Shown: in pieces, positions 42,297-50,177 of the stretch | Layout of the letters: each line of letters opens with the position of its first letter | How positions within the stretch are numbered: the stretch's first letter is position 1 | DNA from: Bradyrhizobium sp. | GTDB taxonomy: Bacteria > Pseudomonadota > Alphaproteobacteria > Rhizobiales > Xanthobacteraceae | DNA: 64,000 nt | Direction: 5' to 3' | NCBI RefSeq assembly: GCF_022844465.1 | Contig: NZ_JALHLP010000015.1 | Coordinates: forward strand, 42,111-106,110 | The notes under the pieces: model-generated | What the model was told of the DNA's origin: nothing | Seen by the model: the letters and a program-made list of their open reading frames with translations, nothing else | The model's database searches: none | Translations under genes and position numbers: made by a program

Positions 42297-43907
42297 CTAT
42301 CGTAGCGCGGCGGTGCGCAGCACGAAAGATTGGGTGGCGAGTCTGGCGGTCGCCGATCCCGCGAAGCGGTCGCACGCCATGCCCATCATCGGATCTTCCG
42401 AGAACGACATGGCGATCGTGGCCTGCGGCTTGACGAAGTAGCTGCGCATCTGGGTCATCTCGGTATCGCCGAATACCGTGGTCGACATTGCGGTGCTGGC
42501 GCTGGGCGCCAGCATCACGACGCGCATCCAGACATTCTCGTTGCCTTGCGCGGGGGCAAGTCGGGCCGACGTGGTGACGACGCCGTCGGGGCCCGGCGCG
42601 GTCCCCTGGACTCCCTTGGCGACCACGGTGTTGATCTCAATTGCAGAGGCGTTGCGCGCCGGGCGAACCGTCCGCGGGACCGGCGCGGCGGCGGCGACGA
42701 TGCTGGAGCGATCGACCGGGGCGACAGCGGCCGGCGCATAGGCCAGCGCCTTCTTGAACGCTTCGGTAACGCTGGCGGTCGGCTGCGGATCGGCGGCGGC
42801 GAAGGCCTCGCGTGCCCGCAGCGCGGCGATCTGGGCGGGCGTGGCCTGGGTCGCCGTGGTCGGCACATTGTCCCAGAAGCCGCGGGCATTGATGATATCG
42901 GCCGGCGTCTGCGGTTTCGGCTCAGCCTGCTCGGCGGAAACCGGCTTGGCTTGTTTCGCCTCAGGCTTCGGCTCGACCCGGGACTTGAGCGCCGGCACGA
43001 TCTGGGCGTCGGCCGAGGCCAGCTGGATGGTCGTCGCCACCGCGGGCTTGGCGCGCGGTGTCGGAACCGGATCCGCGGTTTTCGCGGGCGTAGCCTTCTC
43101 GTTCCTGACGGAAGCGCCGCCCTCGTCGTCCTCTTCGGTCGACTTGCCGCCTCTGAATAACGCGGCGAACAGGCTGGGCTTCCTGGCGGCGCTGGAGGCA
43201 TCCTCGCCATTGCCTCGGCGTTCGATGTCGGCGCGGGCGAGCTCATAGCCCTTCAGCGGGCCGCCATTGGCCGGGAGGTGGACGGTGCGTCCGTCCGGGA
43301 ACAGCCTGGCCAGTTGGTCGTGGGTCATGCGCGGCCAGTGACGGACGCTACCCGTGTCGACATGGACGAACGGCGACCCCGAGGTCGGATAGAAGCCAAC
43401 ACCGCCGCGCTGCAACCTCAGCCCGGCGTGGCGGACCTGCTCCAGCGACACGTCCGGAATGTAGAAGTCCATGGCCTGGCCGCGCATGTGCTGGCTGAAG
43501 CGCGCCACGCCCGATGAGCGGCGGCGGAGCATGGAGTTGGTGGCGGGGGAGCGGTAGGCGGAGATGATCTGGATCGGCTTCTTGCCGTCGACGTCGCGGT
43601 AGACTTCCCAGAGGATGTCGAAGAGCTGACGATCCATCGTGGTTTGGTCCTGGCTGCGCCAGTCGCGAAGGAAATGATTGAGCTTCTTGAGCGCCTCTTC
43701 GTCATAGCGGCCGTCGCGCTTGAAGGTGACGGAGAGGTCTTCGCCGGAATGAGTATGGTGGAAGGAAAGGGTGCGGGTCTCGTTGAGGGCCGTCGCATCA
43801 TGCACCGAGCCGGCTCCGGCCAACAGCAGCAGCGATGTCAGGCCGATCCGAGATCCGGCCTTTGGCAAAGCAAGCGAATTGAATTGGCGCGCGAAACCAG
43901 CCAGCAC
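42297..43907 (-). CDS. DUF882 (M15-like) cell-wall peptidase-type protein
   Basis: An envelope protein with an M15/YcbK-like metal domain. The N-terminus has a hydrophobic signal (IGLTSLLLLAGAGSVHDATA), then the conserved domain with IISAYRSPATNSMLRRRSSG, SQHMRGQAMDFYIPD (zinc His and Asp) and FVHVDTGSVRHWPR (second His). The last 300 residues are Ala/Pro-rich and low in complexity. It may cut or bind peptidoglycan peptides. The start is uncertain: no ATG fits, the frame opens at 43964 (TTG) and the GTG at 43907 gives the best signal peptide. Confidence 0.82.
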   Translation of the reverse strand: MLAGFARQFNSLALPKAGSRIGLTSLLLLAGAGSVHDATALNETRTLSFHHTHSGEDLSVTFKRDGRYDEEALKKLNHFLRDWRSQDQTTMDRQLFDILWEVYRDVDGKKPIQIISAYRSPATNSMLRRRSSGVARFSQHMRGQAMDFYIPDVSLEQVRHAGLRLQRGGVGFYPTSGSPFVHVDTGSVRHWPRMTHDQLARLFPDGRTVHLPANGGPLKGYELARADIERRGNGEDASSAARKPSLFAALFRGGKSTEEDDEGGASVRNEKATPAKTADPVPTPRAKPAVATTIQLASADAQIVPALKSRVEPKPEAKQAKPVSAEQAEPKPQTPADIINARGFWDNVPTTATQATPAQIAALRAREAFAAADPQPTASVTEAFKKALAYAPAAVAPVDRSSIVAAAAPVPRTVRPARNASAIEINTVVAKGVQGTAPGPDGVVTTSARLAPAQGNENVWMRVVMLAPSASTAMSTTVFGDTEMTQMRSYFVKPQATIAMSFSEDPMMGMACDRFAGSATARLATQSFVLRTAALR

Positions 43908-44124
43908 GTATGAAGCCCACCCAATCGACGAGCATTCACGGAGTTCTCTTGCAGACCCCAGCAAAAGAGGGTGAACGCTTTCTTAAAGCGGGATGACTTA
44001 TTTGCCGTCCCGCCCCCAAATCAGCCTTAACCTAACCCGTTGACTGTGGCGAAAAAGCGCCCAGGGCCGGGTTGGAGGTGGATAATGGTTAACGTAAACC
44101 GACCAGCCAGAACGCGAGGTGGTT

Positions 44125-44157
44125 GATTATGCTCCGGAATTTTTCCTGAGCATAATC
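44125..44157. repeat. Hairpin related to the interspersed repeat start
   Basis: Perfect 10-bp arms GATTATGCTC / GAGCATAATC with a 13-nt loop, between the L,D-transpeptidase stop and the DUF882 start. The right arm reads GAGCATAATCCGGAA, close to the first bases of the interspersed repeat family (GAGCATGATCCGGAA), so it may be a degraded fifth copy or a terminator. Confidence 0.45.
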
Positions 44158-44176
44158 CGGAATGCGGCCATGCGTA

Positions 44177-46228
44177 CTAGCGGGTGAACCGCTGTTGCGT
44201 CCGGCGGCCGACCGGGGCGGGCGGCGTCGGTGGCCCTCCGAACAGGCGCTCGAAGAACGAGGGCCCGGACGAGTAGCTGCTGTCGCCGGCGAAGTTGACC
44301 CCCGCAGGAAAGGGGTCTCTCGGACGCGCGTAATTCGGCTGGGCATGGGAGACCACCATCTCCAGGTCCTTGTTGCGCGTGTTCTTGAGCAGCGCGATCA
44401 TCGCCGCGTCGCGGCCGTAGATATCCTTGCGGATCTGCAGCTTTCCGGCGTCATCGACGAAAGCGGTCTGGTAGGTGATGTGGACCGGAATCGCCGTCGG
44501 GAATTTCAGGTCGATCTCGCTGCGGCCGTACATGCTGCGAATCTTTTCCGGAGAATAGCGCTCGTTCGGCATCACGATGTTGAGCAGGGTGGCCGCATAT
44601 TGATCCGGATTTTGCACCCGCATGCAACCATGGCTGAACGCGCGCTCTTCCTTGGCGAACAGGTGCTTGTCAGGCGTATCATGCTGATACACCAGGTACT
44701 TGTTGGGAAAGTTGAAGCGGATCCGGCCGAGCGCGTTGGCCTCGCCCGGCGGCTGCGAAATATGGATGCTGCCGTCCCGGCGGCGCTCAAGCCTCATGCC
44801 CATGCGATCCAGCACCGTCGGATCCTGCTGCAGGGCCGGCAGGTATTCGTTGTAGATGATCGACGGCGGCACGTTCCAGGTCGGGTTGACGGTGATGAAC
44901 TTCATCGTTTCCGTCAGCAGCGGCGTGGCGTGCTTTCCCGGCTTGCCTGTCACCACCCGCGTGGTCCAGAGCGGGGCTTCGTTCTGCATCACCTTGAGGG
45001 TGAAGTCGGGGATGTTCAGAATGACATAGGCGTTGCCGATCGAGGCCGCGCCAAGCTGGCGCGGCAGCCAGCGCCAACGCTCCATGTTGACGAGCACGGT
45101 ATCGATCTGCCGATCGCGTTTCGGGCTGTTGAGGGCCTTCACCGTGCGGTCGTCGAGCACCCCGGTCGGCTTGAGATCGACGCTCTCCTGGAACTTGCGG
45201 ACGGCCGCGGCGACTTTGGCGTCGTATTTCGTATCTTCCGCATCCTCGGTAATGCCGAGCTTGGCGCGCAGCTGGGGCACGCGCGGATCCTCCGGGATGA
45301 CTGCCGGCTGCTTCTTGGAGGCGGCCTTGAAGGCCAGCGCCGGTCCCTCGTCGATCCGCGCCACCGGTCCCTCGCCCTGTCCGCGCAACTCAGCGAGCTT
45401 CGCCTTCAGTTCCTTGTAGAGCTTGTGCGGCGGGTTGTAGCTGGCCAGCGCGGCCGAACTGTCCTTGGCGGTCGCGATATTGGCCAGAACTTCTACGGGA
45501 TCGGTCGGGTGTTCGGGATAGAGGACGTCAGCCGAAAGCTGCGACCAGTGCATCCGGCCGCTCTGCGCCTGGCGCGCATAGTCGAGCATGCTGGCGGTCA
45601 GCTTCAATTCGGCCTCGGCCAACTGATCCGGCGACGCCGCGGCGGCAGCGAAATCCGGTACCTGATAGTCGGCCGGATCGAGCCCCTCGGCGGCGGCATC
45701 CCTGAGGCGGGCGATGACGCCGTTGCCGCCAGCGGTCAATTTGCCCGCCTGGGTCCATTGCGGCGCGTATTCTCGCGCCGCATAGAATTTGTCGACGGCG
45801 ACCCGCTCGTTCTTGCGATCGAAATAGCGCAGCGATTTTGCCGCCAGCAACTCGCGCAATCTCTCGGCGACCGGCTGGTCGGCGGGCGCGACGTTGCTCG
45901 CCGCCTTCAACGGCTCCCCGGCGGGTTCGACGCCGGGTGGTGTCGCGGCCGCCGCAGGCGAGGTGACCGTTTCGGCCGGCCTCGGTTCTTTGGCGGTGTC
46001 GGGCACGGACGCGGTGGATTCAAGCTTGAAATCGCCGATCCCGGGAGGCGGGAGGTTTGCGGGTTCGGGACGGGGGATTGCCGCATCGATCGCCAGTTCG
46101 GCGGCGCTGGCGCGGGGTGCGGTCGACTGGGCGGCCAGCGCCGTGGTCGCAGAAACCGTGAGGAGTGTCGCCGCGACGGCCATCAGCACGCGGTCCAGCC
46201 CGGCACGGTTCGTCGAACAGTCACGCAT
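44177..46228 (-). CDS. YcbB-type L,D-transpeptidase
   Basis: A 683-residue periplasmic L,D-transpeptidase that should form 3-3 peptidoglycan crosslinks. A signal peptide (VLMAVAATLLTVSATTALAA) precedes a roughly 100-residue Ala/Pro-rich linker. Then come a large helical scaffold, a peptidoglycan-binding domain (KVAAAVRKFQESVDLKPTGV, about 340-370) and the YkuD catalytic domain with HGCMRVQNPDQYA near residue 533, carrying the catalytic Cys. The domain order matches YcbB/LdtD. The start at 46228 has AAGGGGGTG upstream; an earlier TTG at 46249 is less likely. Confidence 0.92.
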   Translation of the reverse strand: MRDCSTNRAGLDRVLMAVAATLLTVSATTALAAQSTAPRASAAELAIDAAIPRPEPANLPPPGIGDFKLESTASVPDTAKEPRPAETVTSPAAAATPPGVEPAGEPLKAASNVAPADQPVAERLRELLAAKSLRYFDRKNERVAVDKFYAAREYAPQWTQAGKLTAGGNGVIARLRDAAAEGLDPADYQVPDFAAAAASPDQLAEAELKLTASMLDYARQAQSGRMHWSQLSADVLYPEHPTDPVEVLANIATAKDSSAALASYNPPHKLYKELKAKLAELRGQGEGPVARIDEGPALAFKAASKKQPAVIPEDPRVPQLRAKLGITEDAEDTKYDAKVAAAVRKFQESVDLKPTGVLDDRTVKALNSPKRDRQIDTVLVNMERWRWLPRQLGAASIGNAYVILNIPDFTLKVMQNEAPLWTTRVVTGKPGKHATPLLTETMKFITVNPTWNVPPSIIYNEYLPALQQDPTVLDRMGMRLERRRDGSIHISQPPGEANALGRIRFNFPNKYLVYQHDTPDKHLFAKEERAFSHGCMRVQNPDQYAATLLNIVMPNERYSPEKIRSMYGRSEIDLKFPTAIPVHITYQTAFVDDAGKLQIRKDIYGRDAAMIALLKNTRNKDLEMVVSHAQPNYARPRDPFPAGVNFAGDSSYSSGPSFFERLFGGPPTPPAPVGRRTQQRFTR

Positions 46229-46566
46229 CGTCACACCCCCTTGGGCCAAACTGCCCCGGCATGGAACAGTCGGTCGCTATTGTTCGTCACAGCTTGCGCG
46301 GGAAAGCGCCGGCCTTGAGCGGTTCGGTCGGTACGCCTGCACTTCAACGCAGGATACATGCGCCCCTTTCATGCAGCCAGCGCCATGCGGGGCAACTCAC
46401 GACAAACTGACATCCAACAACCCGTGAGCCGTCGGCTAGCGCGGTTTTGCCACGCCGCAGGACATTTGTCTGTCACCTGCAAGCCACGGTTCAAAGCTTC
46501 TAAGGTAGCTCATCTCCTTGGTCTGTCACAAATTTTGCCACCTCGGCGCCACAATCCCCGGTTCAG
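46229..46566. other. Intergenic region between response regulator and L,D-transpeptidase
   Basis: About 340 bp with no convincing open frame. It should contain the promoter of the L,D-transpeptidase, read on the minus strand, and the 3' end of the response-regulator transcript. A short hairpin CCTGC / GCAGG lies near 46340-46355. No clear terminator or sigma-54 site was identified. Confidence 0.4.
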
Positions 46567-48045
46567 TCAGTTGGCGTCTTCTGATCCGCCCTCGGCCGGG
46601 TCGGCGGTCTCATCAAGTTTCCGATAGAGCGTCGAGCGGCCGATCTTGAGCCGGCGCGCAACCTCGGACATCTGCCCGCGATAGTGCGAAATCGCGAAGC
46701 GGATGATCTCATATTCCATGTCCTCGAGCGGCCTTACCTCGCCGTGCTCGTTGAGCATCGCGAGGGCACCGGGACCGTCAAGATTCTTCGGTATCAAACT
46801 ACCTGTGATCATGGCTGGCACCGTCGACGGCGCGACTACCAACGGCTCGCTGTGGGCGTGGGCTGCGGATCCGGCCGCGTGCGGGAAGTCTTCCAGGCCG
46901 AGCTGGTCGCTTTCGCTCATGACCACAGCGCGGTAGACCGCGTTTTCGAGCTGCCGGATGTTGCCGGGCCAGTCGAGTCGGGCGAGATGCGCCATGGCCT
47001 CGCCGCTGATGCCGGTGATGGCGCGGTTCTCTTCGGCGGCAAAGCGCGCGAGGAAATGGCGCAGCAAATGCGCGATGTCCTCGCGCCGCATCCGCAGCGG
47101 CGGGATAGTCAGCGGCAGCACGTGCAGCCGATAGAACAGGTCCTCGCGGAAGGCGCCGTTCTTCACGAGGTCGAGCAATCTGCGATTGGTCGCGGAAATG
47201 ATTCGAACATCGACCTTCAGCGGTTTGCGACCGCCCACCGCCTCGATCGTTCCTTCCTGCAGGGCGCGTAGCAGCTTGACCTGCGCGGCCAGCGGCAATT
47301 CTCCGACCTCATCGAGGAACAGCGTGCCCCCTGAGGCGTCGACGAACTTTCCCATGTGACGTTCGGTGGCGCCGGTAAAGGCGCCCTTCTCGTGACCGAA
47401 CAGAATCGACTCCACGAGGTTGTCGGGAATGGCGCCGCAATTGACCGCGATGAAAGGTTTCGACTTGCGTTCGCCGCTGCCGTGAATCGCGCGTGCAAAC
47501 AATTCCTTGCCGACGCCGGATTCGCCTTCGACCAGTACCGGAATGCTGGAAGCGGCAGCCTTCTGCGCGGTGCGCAGCACGCCGGCCATGGTTTCGCTGC
47601 GGGTGACGATATCTGCGAATGTGAGCCGGCCTTCGCGACTATGGCGGATGCGTTGCAATTCGCCCTTGAGCGCGCTGGTGTTGAGCGCGTTGCGCAGAGA
47701 CACCTGCAGTCGTTCCAGGCCAACCGGTTTGACGACGAAATCCTGCGCGCCGGCGCGCATCGCCGAAACCACATTGTCGATACCGCCATGGGCAGTCTGC
47801 ACGATGACCGGGATGCTAAAGCCCGCTTCACGCATTCTCGCGAGCACGCCGAGCCCGTCGAGGCCGGGCATCACGAGGTCGAGCACGACCGCATCGATCG
47901 TCGGCGAGTCGGCGGCTGTGAGCAGGGCCATGGCCGCATCGCCGCTATCAACGACAAGCGGCTCGTAGCCGCACCTCTGCACCATGTTTTCGACCAGGCG
48001 GCGCTGCACCGCGTCGTCATCGGCAATCAGGATGGTGGCAGCCAT
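46567..48045 (-). CDS. Sigma-54-dependent response regulator (NtrC family)
   Basis: A 492-residue activator of sigma-54 RNA polymerase. The receiver domain (1-120) has IDAVVLDLVMPGLDG with the phosphorylated Asp near residue 57. The AAA+ domain has Walker A VEGESGVGKELFARAIHG, the sigma-54 contact loop KGAFTGATERH near residue 222 and Walker B GGTLFLDEVGEL. The C-terminal Fis-type helix-turn-helix is EVARRLKIGRSTLYRKL. No histidine kinase is encoded next to it, so its partner and targets are unknown. It is alone in its orientation block with the TerC gene upstream. Confidence 0.95.
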   Translation of the reverse strand: MAATILIADDDAVQRRLVENMVQRCGYEPLVVDSGDAAMALLTAADSPTIDAVVLDLVMPGLDGLGVLARMREAGFSIPVIVQTAHGGIDNVVSAMRAGAQDFVVKPVGLERLQVSLRNALNTSALKGELQRIRHSREGRLTFADIVTRSETMAGVLRTAQKAAASSIPVLVEGESGVGKELFARAIHGSGERKSKPFIAVNCGAIPDNLVESILFGHEKGAFTGATERHMGKFVDASGGTLFLDEVGELPLAAQVKLLRALQEGTIEAVGGRKPLKVDVRIISATNRRLLDLVKNGAFREDLFYRLHVLPLTIPPLRMRREDIAHLLRHFLARFAAEENRAITGISGEAMAHLARLDWPGNIRQLENAVYRAVVMSESDQLGLEDFPHAAGSAAHAHSEPLVVAPSTVPAMITGSLIPKNLDGPGALAMLNEHGEVRPLEDMEYEIIRFAISHYRGQMSEVARRLKIGRSTLYRKLDETADPAEGGSEDAN

Positions 48046-48128
48046 GCTTTACCCCGAACGTTACCACTGTATCGAATCGGGGCACTCTGGCCGATGCCTG
48101 TTAACGTCCGCTTAATAGCTGGGGGCGG

Positions 48129-48770
48129 TTAGACCTTGAGGTATGGCCAAATCTCCACTGCGCCGCGATAGCTCATGTCCAGCGCCACATAGAGGATGAT
48201 CACCAGGCCGACATAAGCGACCCAGCGATGTTTTTCGAGGATGCGCGCTATAAAGCTGGCGGCAAAGCCCATCAGCGCAATGGAGAGCGCCAAACCGAAT
48301 ATCAGGATCACCGGGTGTTCGCGCGCGGCGCCTGCCACGGCGAGCACGTTGTCGAGCGACATCGACACGTCGGCGATGGTGATCTGCCATATGGCCTGGC
48401 CAAGCGTTTTCTGATGCCCGCCCGGGGCGGCGGCATCCATCGTGCTCGCCGATGACAGATCATGAAGCTTTGGTTGGTGATGTGAGTGTCGCAACTCGCG
48501 CCACATCTTCCAGGATACCCAGAGCAGCAATATGCCGCCGGCGAGCAACAGTCCGATGATTTGCAGCAATTGGACCGTGATGGAGGCAAATCCGATCCGC
48601 ATCAGCGTGGCGGCCAGAATGCCCACCAGAATCGCCTTCTTGCGCTGGCCCTCGGGCAGGCCAGCCGCCGCCAGCCCGATGACGATCGCATTGTCGCCGG
48701 CAAGCACCAGGTCGATCATGATGACCTGGAAAAGTGCTGTCATGTATTGTGAGGTGATCATCTCAAACAT
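48129..48770 (-). CDS. TerC-family integral membrane protein
   Basis: A 213-residue membrane protein of the TerC/YjbE type with about seven helices. Two acidic helix motifs are present, IDLVLAGDNAIVIGLAAAG and ITIADVSMSLDNVLAVAGAA, which coordinate metal ions in the family. A short His-rich loop (HSHHQPKLHD) lies between them. TerC proteins have been linked to tellurite resistance and manganese export; the substrate here is not established. The GGAG site is 10 bases before ATG 48770. A 7-bp hairpin GCAGTTC/GAACTGC (48806-48823) lies in its leader. Confidence 0.9.
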   Translation of the reverse strand: MFEMITSQYMTALFQVIMIDLVLAGDNAIVIGLAAAGLPEGQRKKAILVGILAATLMRIGFASITVQLLQIIGLLLAGGILLLWVSWKMWRELRHSHHQPKLHDLSSASTMDAAAPGGHQKTLGQAIWQITIADVSMSLDNVLAVAGAAREHPVILIFGLALSIALMGFAASFIARILEKHRWVAYVGLVIILYVALDMSYRGAVEIWPYLKV

Positions 48771-48886
48771 CGGGGGCCACTCCGTTTAAAGTCCAATCCG
48801 ACATCGCAGTTCACGCGAACTGCCAGAGGGGCCCGGGCTTGGACGAATACCTAAGAACGCAGTCGAGCTGCGGAAAACTGTTCCCG

Positions 48887-49228
48887 CTACTCAGGTTGAT
48901 CTGACAGGCCGAAAAGCCCGATCGTCTGTTCCGGCTCGATCAGAACGGACAGGACAATGCCGATGAACGTCAGGCTGCCGGCGAGATCGAACCACATGGT
49001 TCGCAAACGATCGCGCCGACAAACCAATGCGAAACCGGCCGTCACCGCACCAGCCACGAACAGGATTGTTACTACCGCAGGCGCTAACGCTTCCGCGGGC
49101 ACGGCGTTCCGGATCGCGAGGGCGGCAACCAGAGCCACCAGCAGGGTCCCGGCCATCAGCTCCTTGGCGCGCGCGAGGTTTTCTCGGCGTCGGCTTCGGG
49201 CAATCTCTCGGCGGTCTGCGAAAGCCAT
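48887..49228 (-). CDS. Small membrane protein of unknown function
   Basis: A 113-residue protein with a basic N-terminal segment (REIARSRRRENLARAKELM) and three predicted membrane helices: about 25-43 (GTLLVALVAALAIRN), 50-70 (APAVVTILFVAGAVTAGFAL) and 84-102 (LAGSLTFIGIVLSVLI). No family is recognised. It is transcribed divergently from the XRE regulator gene, with about 100 bp of relatively AT-rich promoter DNA between them. Confidence 0.6.
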   Translation of the reverse strand: MAFADRREIARSRRRENLARAKELMAGTLLVALVAALAIRNAVPAEALAPAVVTILFVAGAVTAGFALVCRRDRLRTMWFDLAGSLTFIGIVLSVLIEPEQTIGLFGLSDQPE

Positions 49229-49329
49229 GCGATTTTGCTGTCCTGCCCGAGCTTCCGCGGGTTAAGGGTGTGAAATTATGATAGGGAACTTCACGGGTTC
49301 CGGAATTCCATTTCGGTAGTTTAGTAATC

Positions 49330-49662
49330 ATGAAACAAGTAAAACATCAAGATATTTTGACTGGACGGCCTCGGGACAAGGTCGTCCCGGAAGCGCGGCG
49401 ATTACGGAAACAGGCGGGGGATTGGCTCAAGCAGGCCCGGGCTGAGGCCGGACTGTCGCAGGCGGATCTGGCGGCGCGCCTTAACCTGAAATATTACACG
49501 TTCATCTCACAGGTCGAAAACGGGTTCAGCCGGGTGCCTACCGAAATCATGGGCGCTTGGGCCAGCGAACTGGGGCTTGAACAGGCCAAGTTCGCTAAGC
49601 ATCTTTTGATGTACTATGAGCCGGAGCTGTACCGGTTGTTGTTTGGAGCAGAAAGCAAATGA
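49330..49662 (+). CDS. XRE-family helix-turn-helix regulator
   Basis: A 110-residue DNA-binding protein. The helix-turn-helix spans about residues 32-85: LKQARAEAGLSQADLAARLN then YYTFISQVENGFSRVP, a Cro/C1-type fold. The N-terminal 25 residues are polar and the start of the gene is AT-rich compared with neighbours. No ligand or partner domain is present. Its stop overlaps the start of the next gene (ATGA), and this tight pairing with an unknown protein is its most informative feature. Confidence 0.88.
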   Translation: MKQVKHQDILTGRPRDKVVPEARRLRKQAGDWLKQARAEAGLSQADLAARLNLKYYTFISQVENGFSRVPTEIMGAWASELGLEQAKFAKHLLMYYEPELYRLLFGAESK

Positions 49663-50102
49663 GCGTGGTTGCGTTCAAACGCCAACAGGACGCCCGGGCG
49701 TGGAGCGAGCGGGAATTGAACACTATCGTCGCGGCGCTGAATGCAGCGCTGGCGCCGTCGGCCGGCCGCGGCTGGGAAACCGGGATGACTGACAGCGGCG
49801 ATGCCCAGTTCTATCTGCTGGGCCCGCGTCCGGATCAGAACTGCGAGTTGTGTGTGTCCCGGATCGGGAGGCTCTATGTTCTAGAGGATGGATCGGGCCG
49901 GCTGCTGTTCGAGCACCCAAGCCTCGATCTCGTCGCATTGCACGCACGGGCTGCGGTCCCGTCCACGTCGCGACTGATGGTTCGGGTGATAGGGGTGTGG
50001 TTTGCGGTGAAGAGCGTGGTTCAGGAAAAGCTCGAGCCCGTACTGGTGGAGACCGAAGAGCTGCTGGTCCAGTTCGGACCGCAACTTGTGGCTTTCGCCT
50101 GA
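49659..50102 (+). CDS. Protein of unknown function paired with XRE regulator
   Basis: A 147-residue protein that overlaps the XRE gene by 4 bp. It begins MSVVAFKRQQDARAWSEREL and has FYLLGPRPDQNCELCVSRIG and LYVLEDGSGRLLFEH in the middle, suggesting a mixed alpha/beta fold. A helical C-terminus follows (VQEKLEPVLVETEELLVQF). No signal peptide or membrane segment is seen, so it should be cytoplasmic. I recognise no family. The coupling suggests that it either modulates the regulator or is regulated by it. Confidence 0.72.
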   Translation: MSVVAFKRQQDARAWSERELNTIVAALNAALAPSAGRGWETGMTDSGDAQFYLLGPRPDQNCELCVSRIGRLYVLEDGSGRLLFEHPSLDLVALHARAAVPSTSRLMVRVIGVWFAVKSVVQEKLEPVLVETEELLVQFGPQLVAFA

Positions 50103-50177
50103 CCATCCCGTTGATTTAACCGCCACGTCAATTTGATCGTCACGTCCGTCGATGGTCTCTCCACTCTGAAAGTGTTC

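Noticed and set aside
44162..46318. A 718-codon open frame on the plus strand opposite the L,D-transpeptidase
   Set aside because: It is the antisense shadow of a gene with clear catalytic motifs; composition is His/Arg-rich and shows no family features. Similar long shadows lie opposite ruvB, tolA, tolB and ftsH.
48771..48890. A possible manganese riboswitch upstream of the TerC gene
   Set aside because: Only a 7-bp hairpin is visible; the conserved loop sequences of the yybP-ykoY class were not found.
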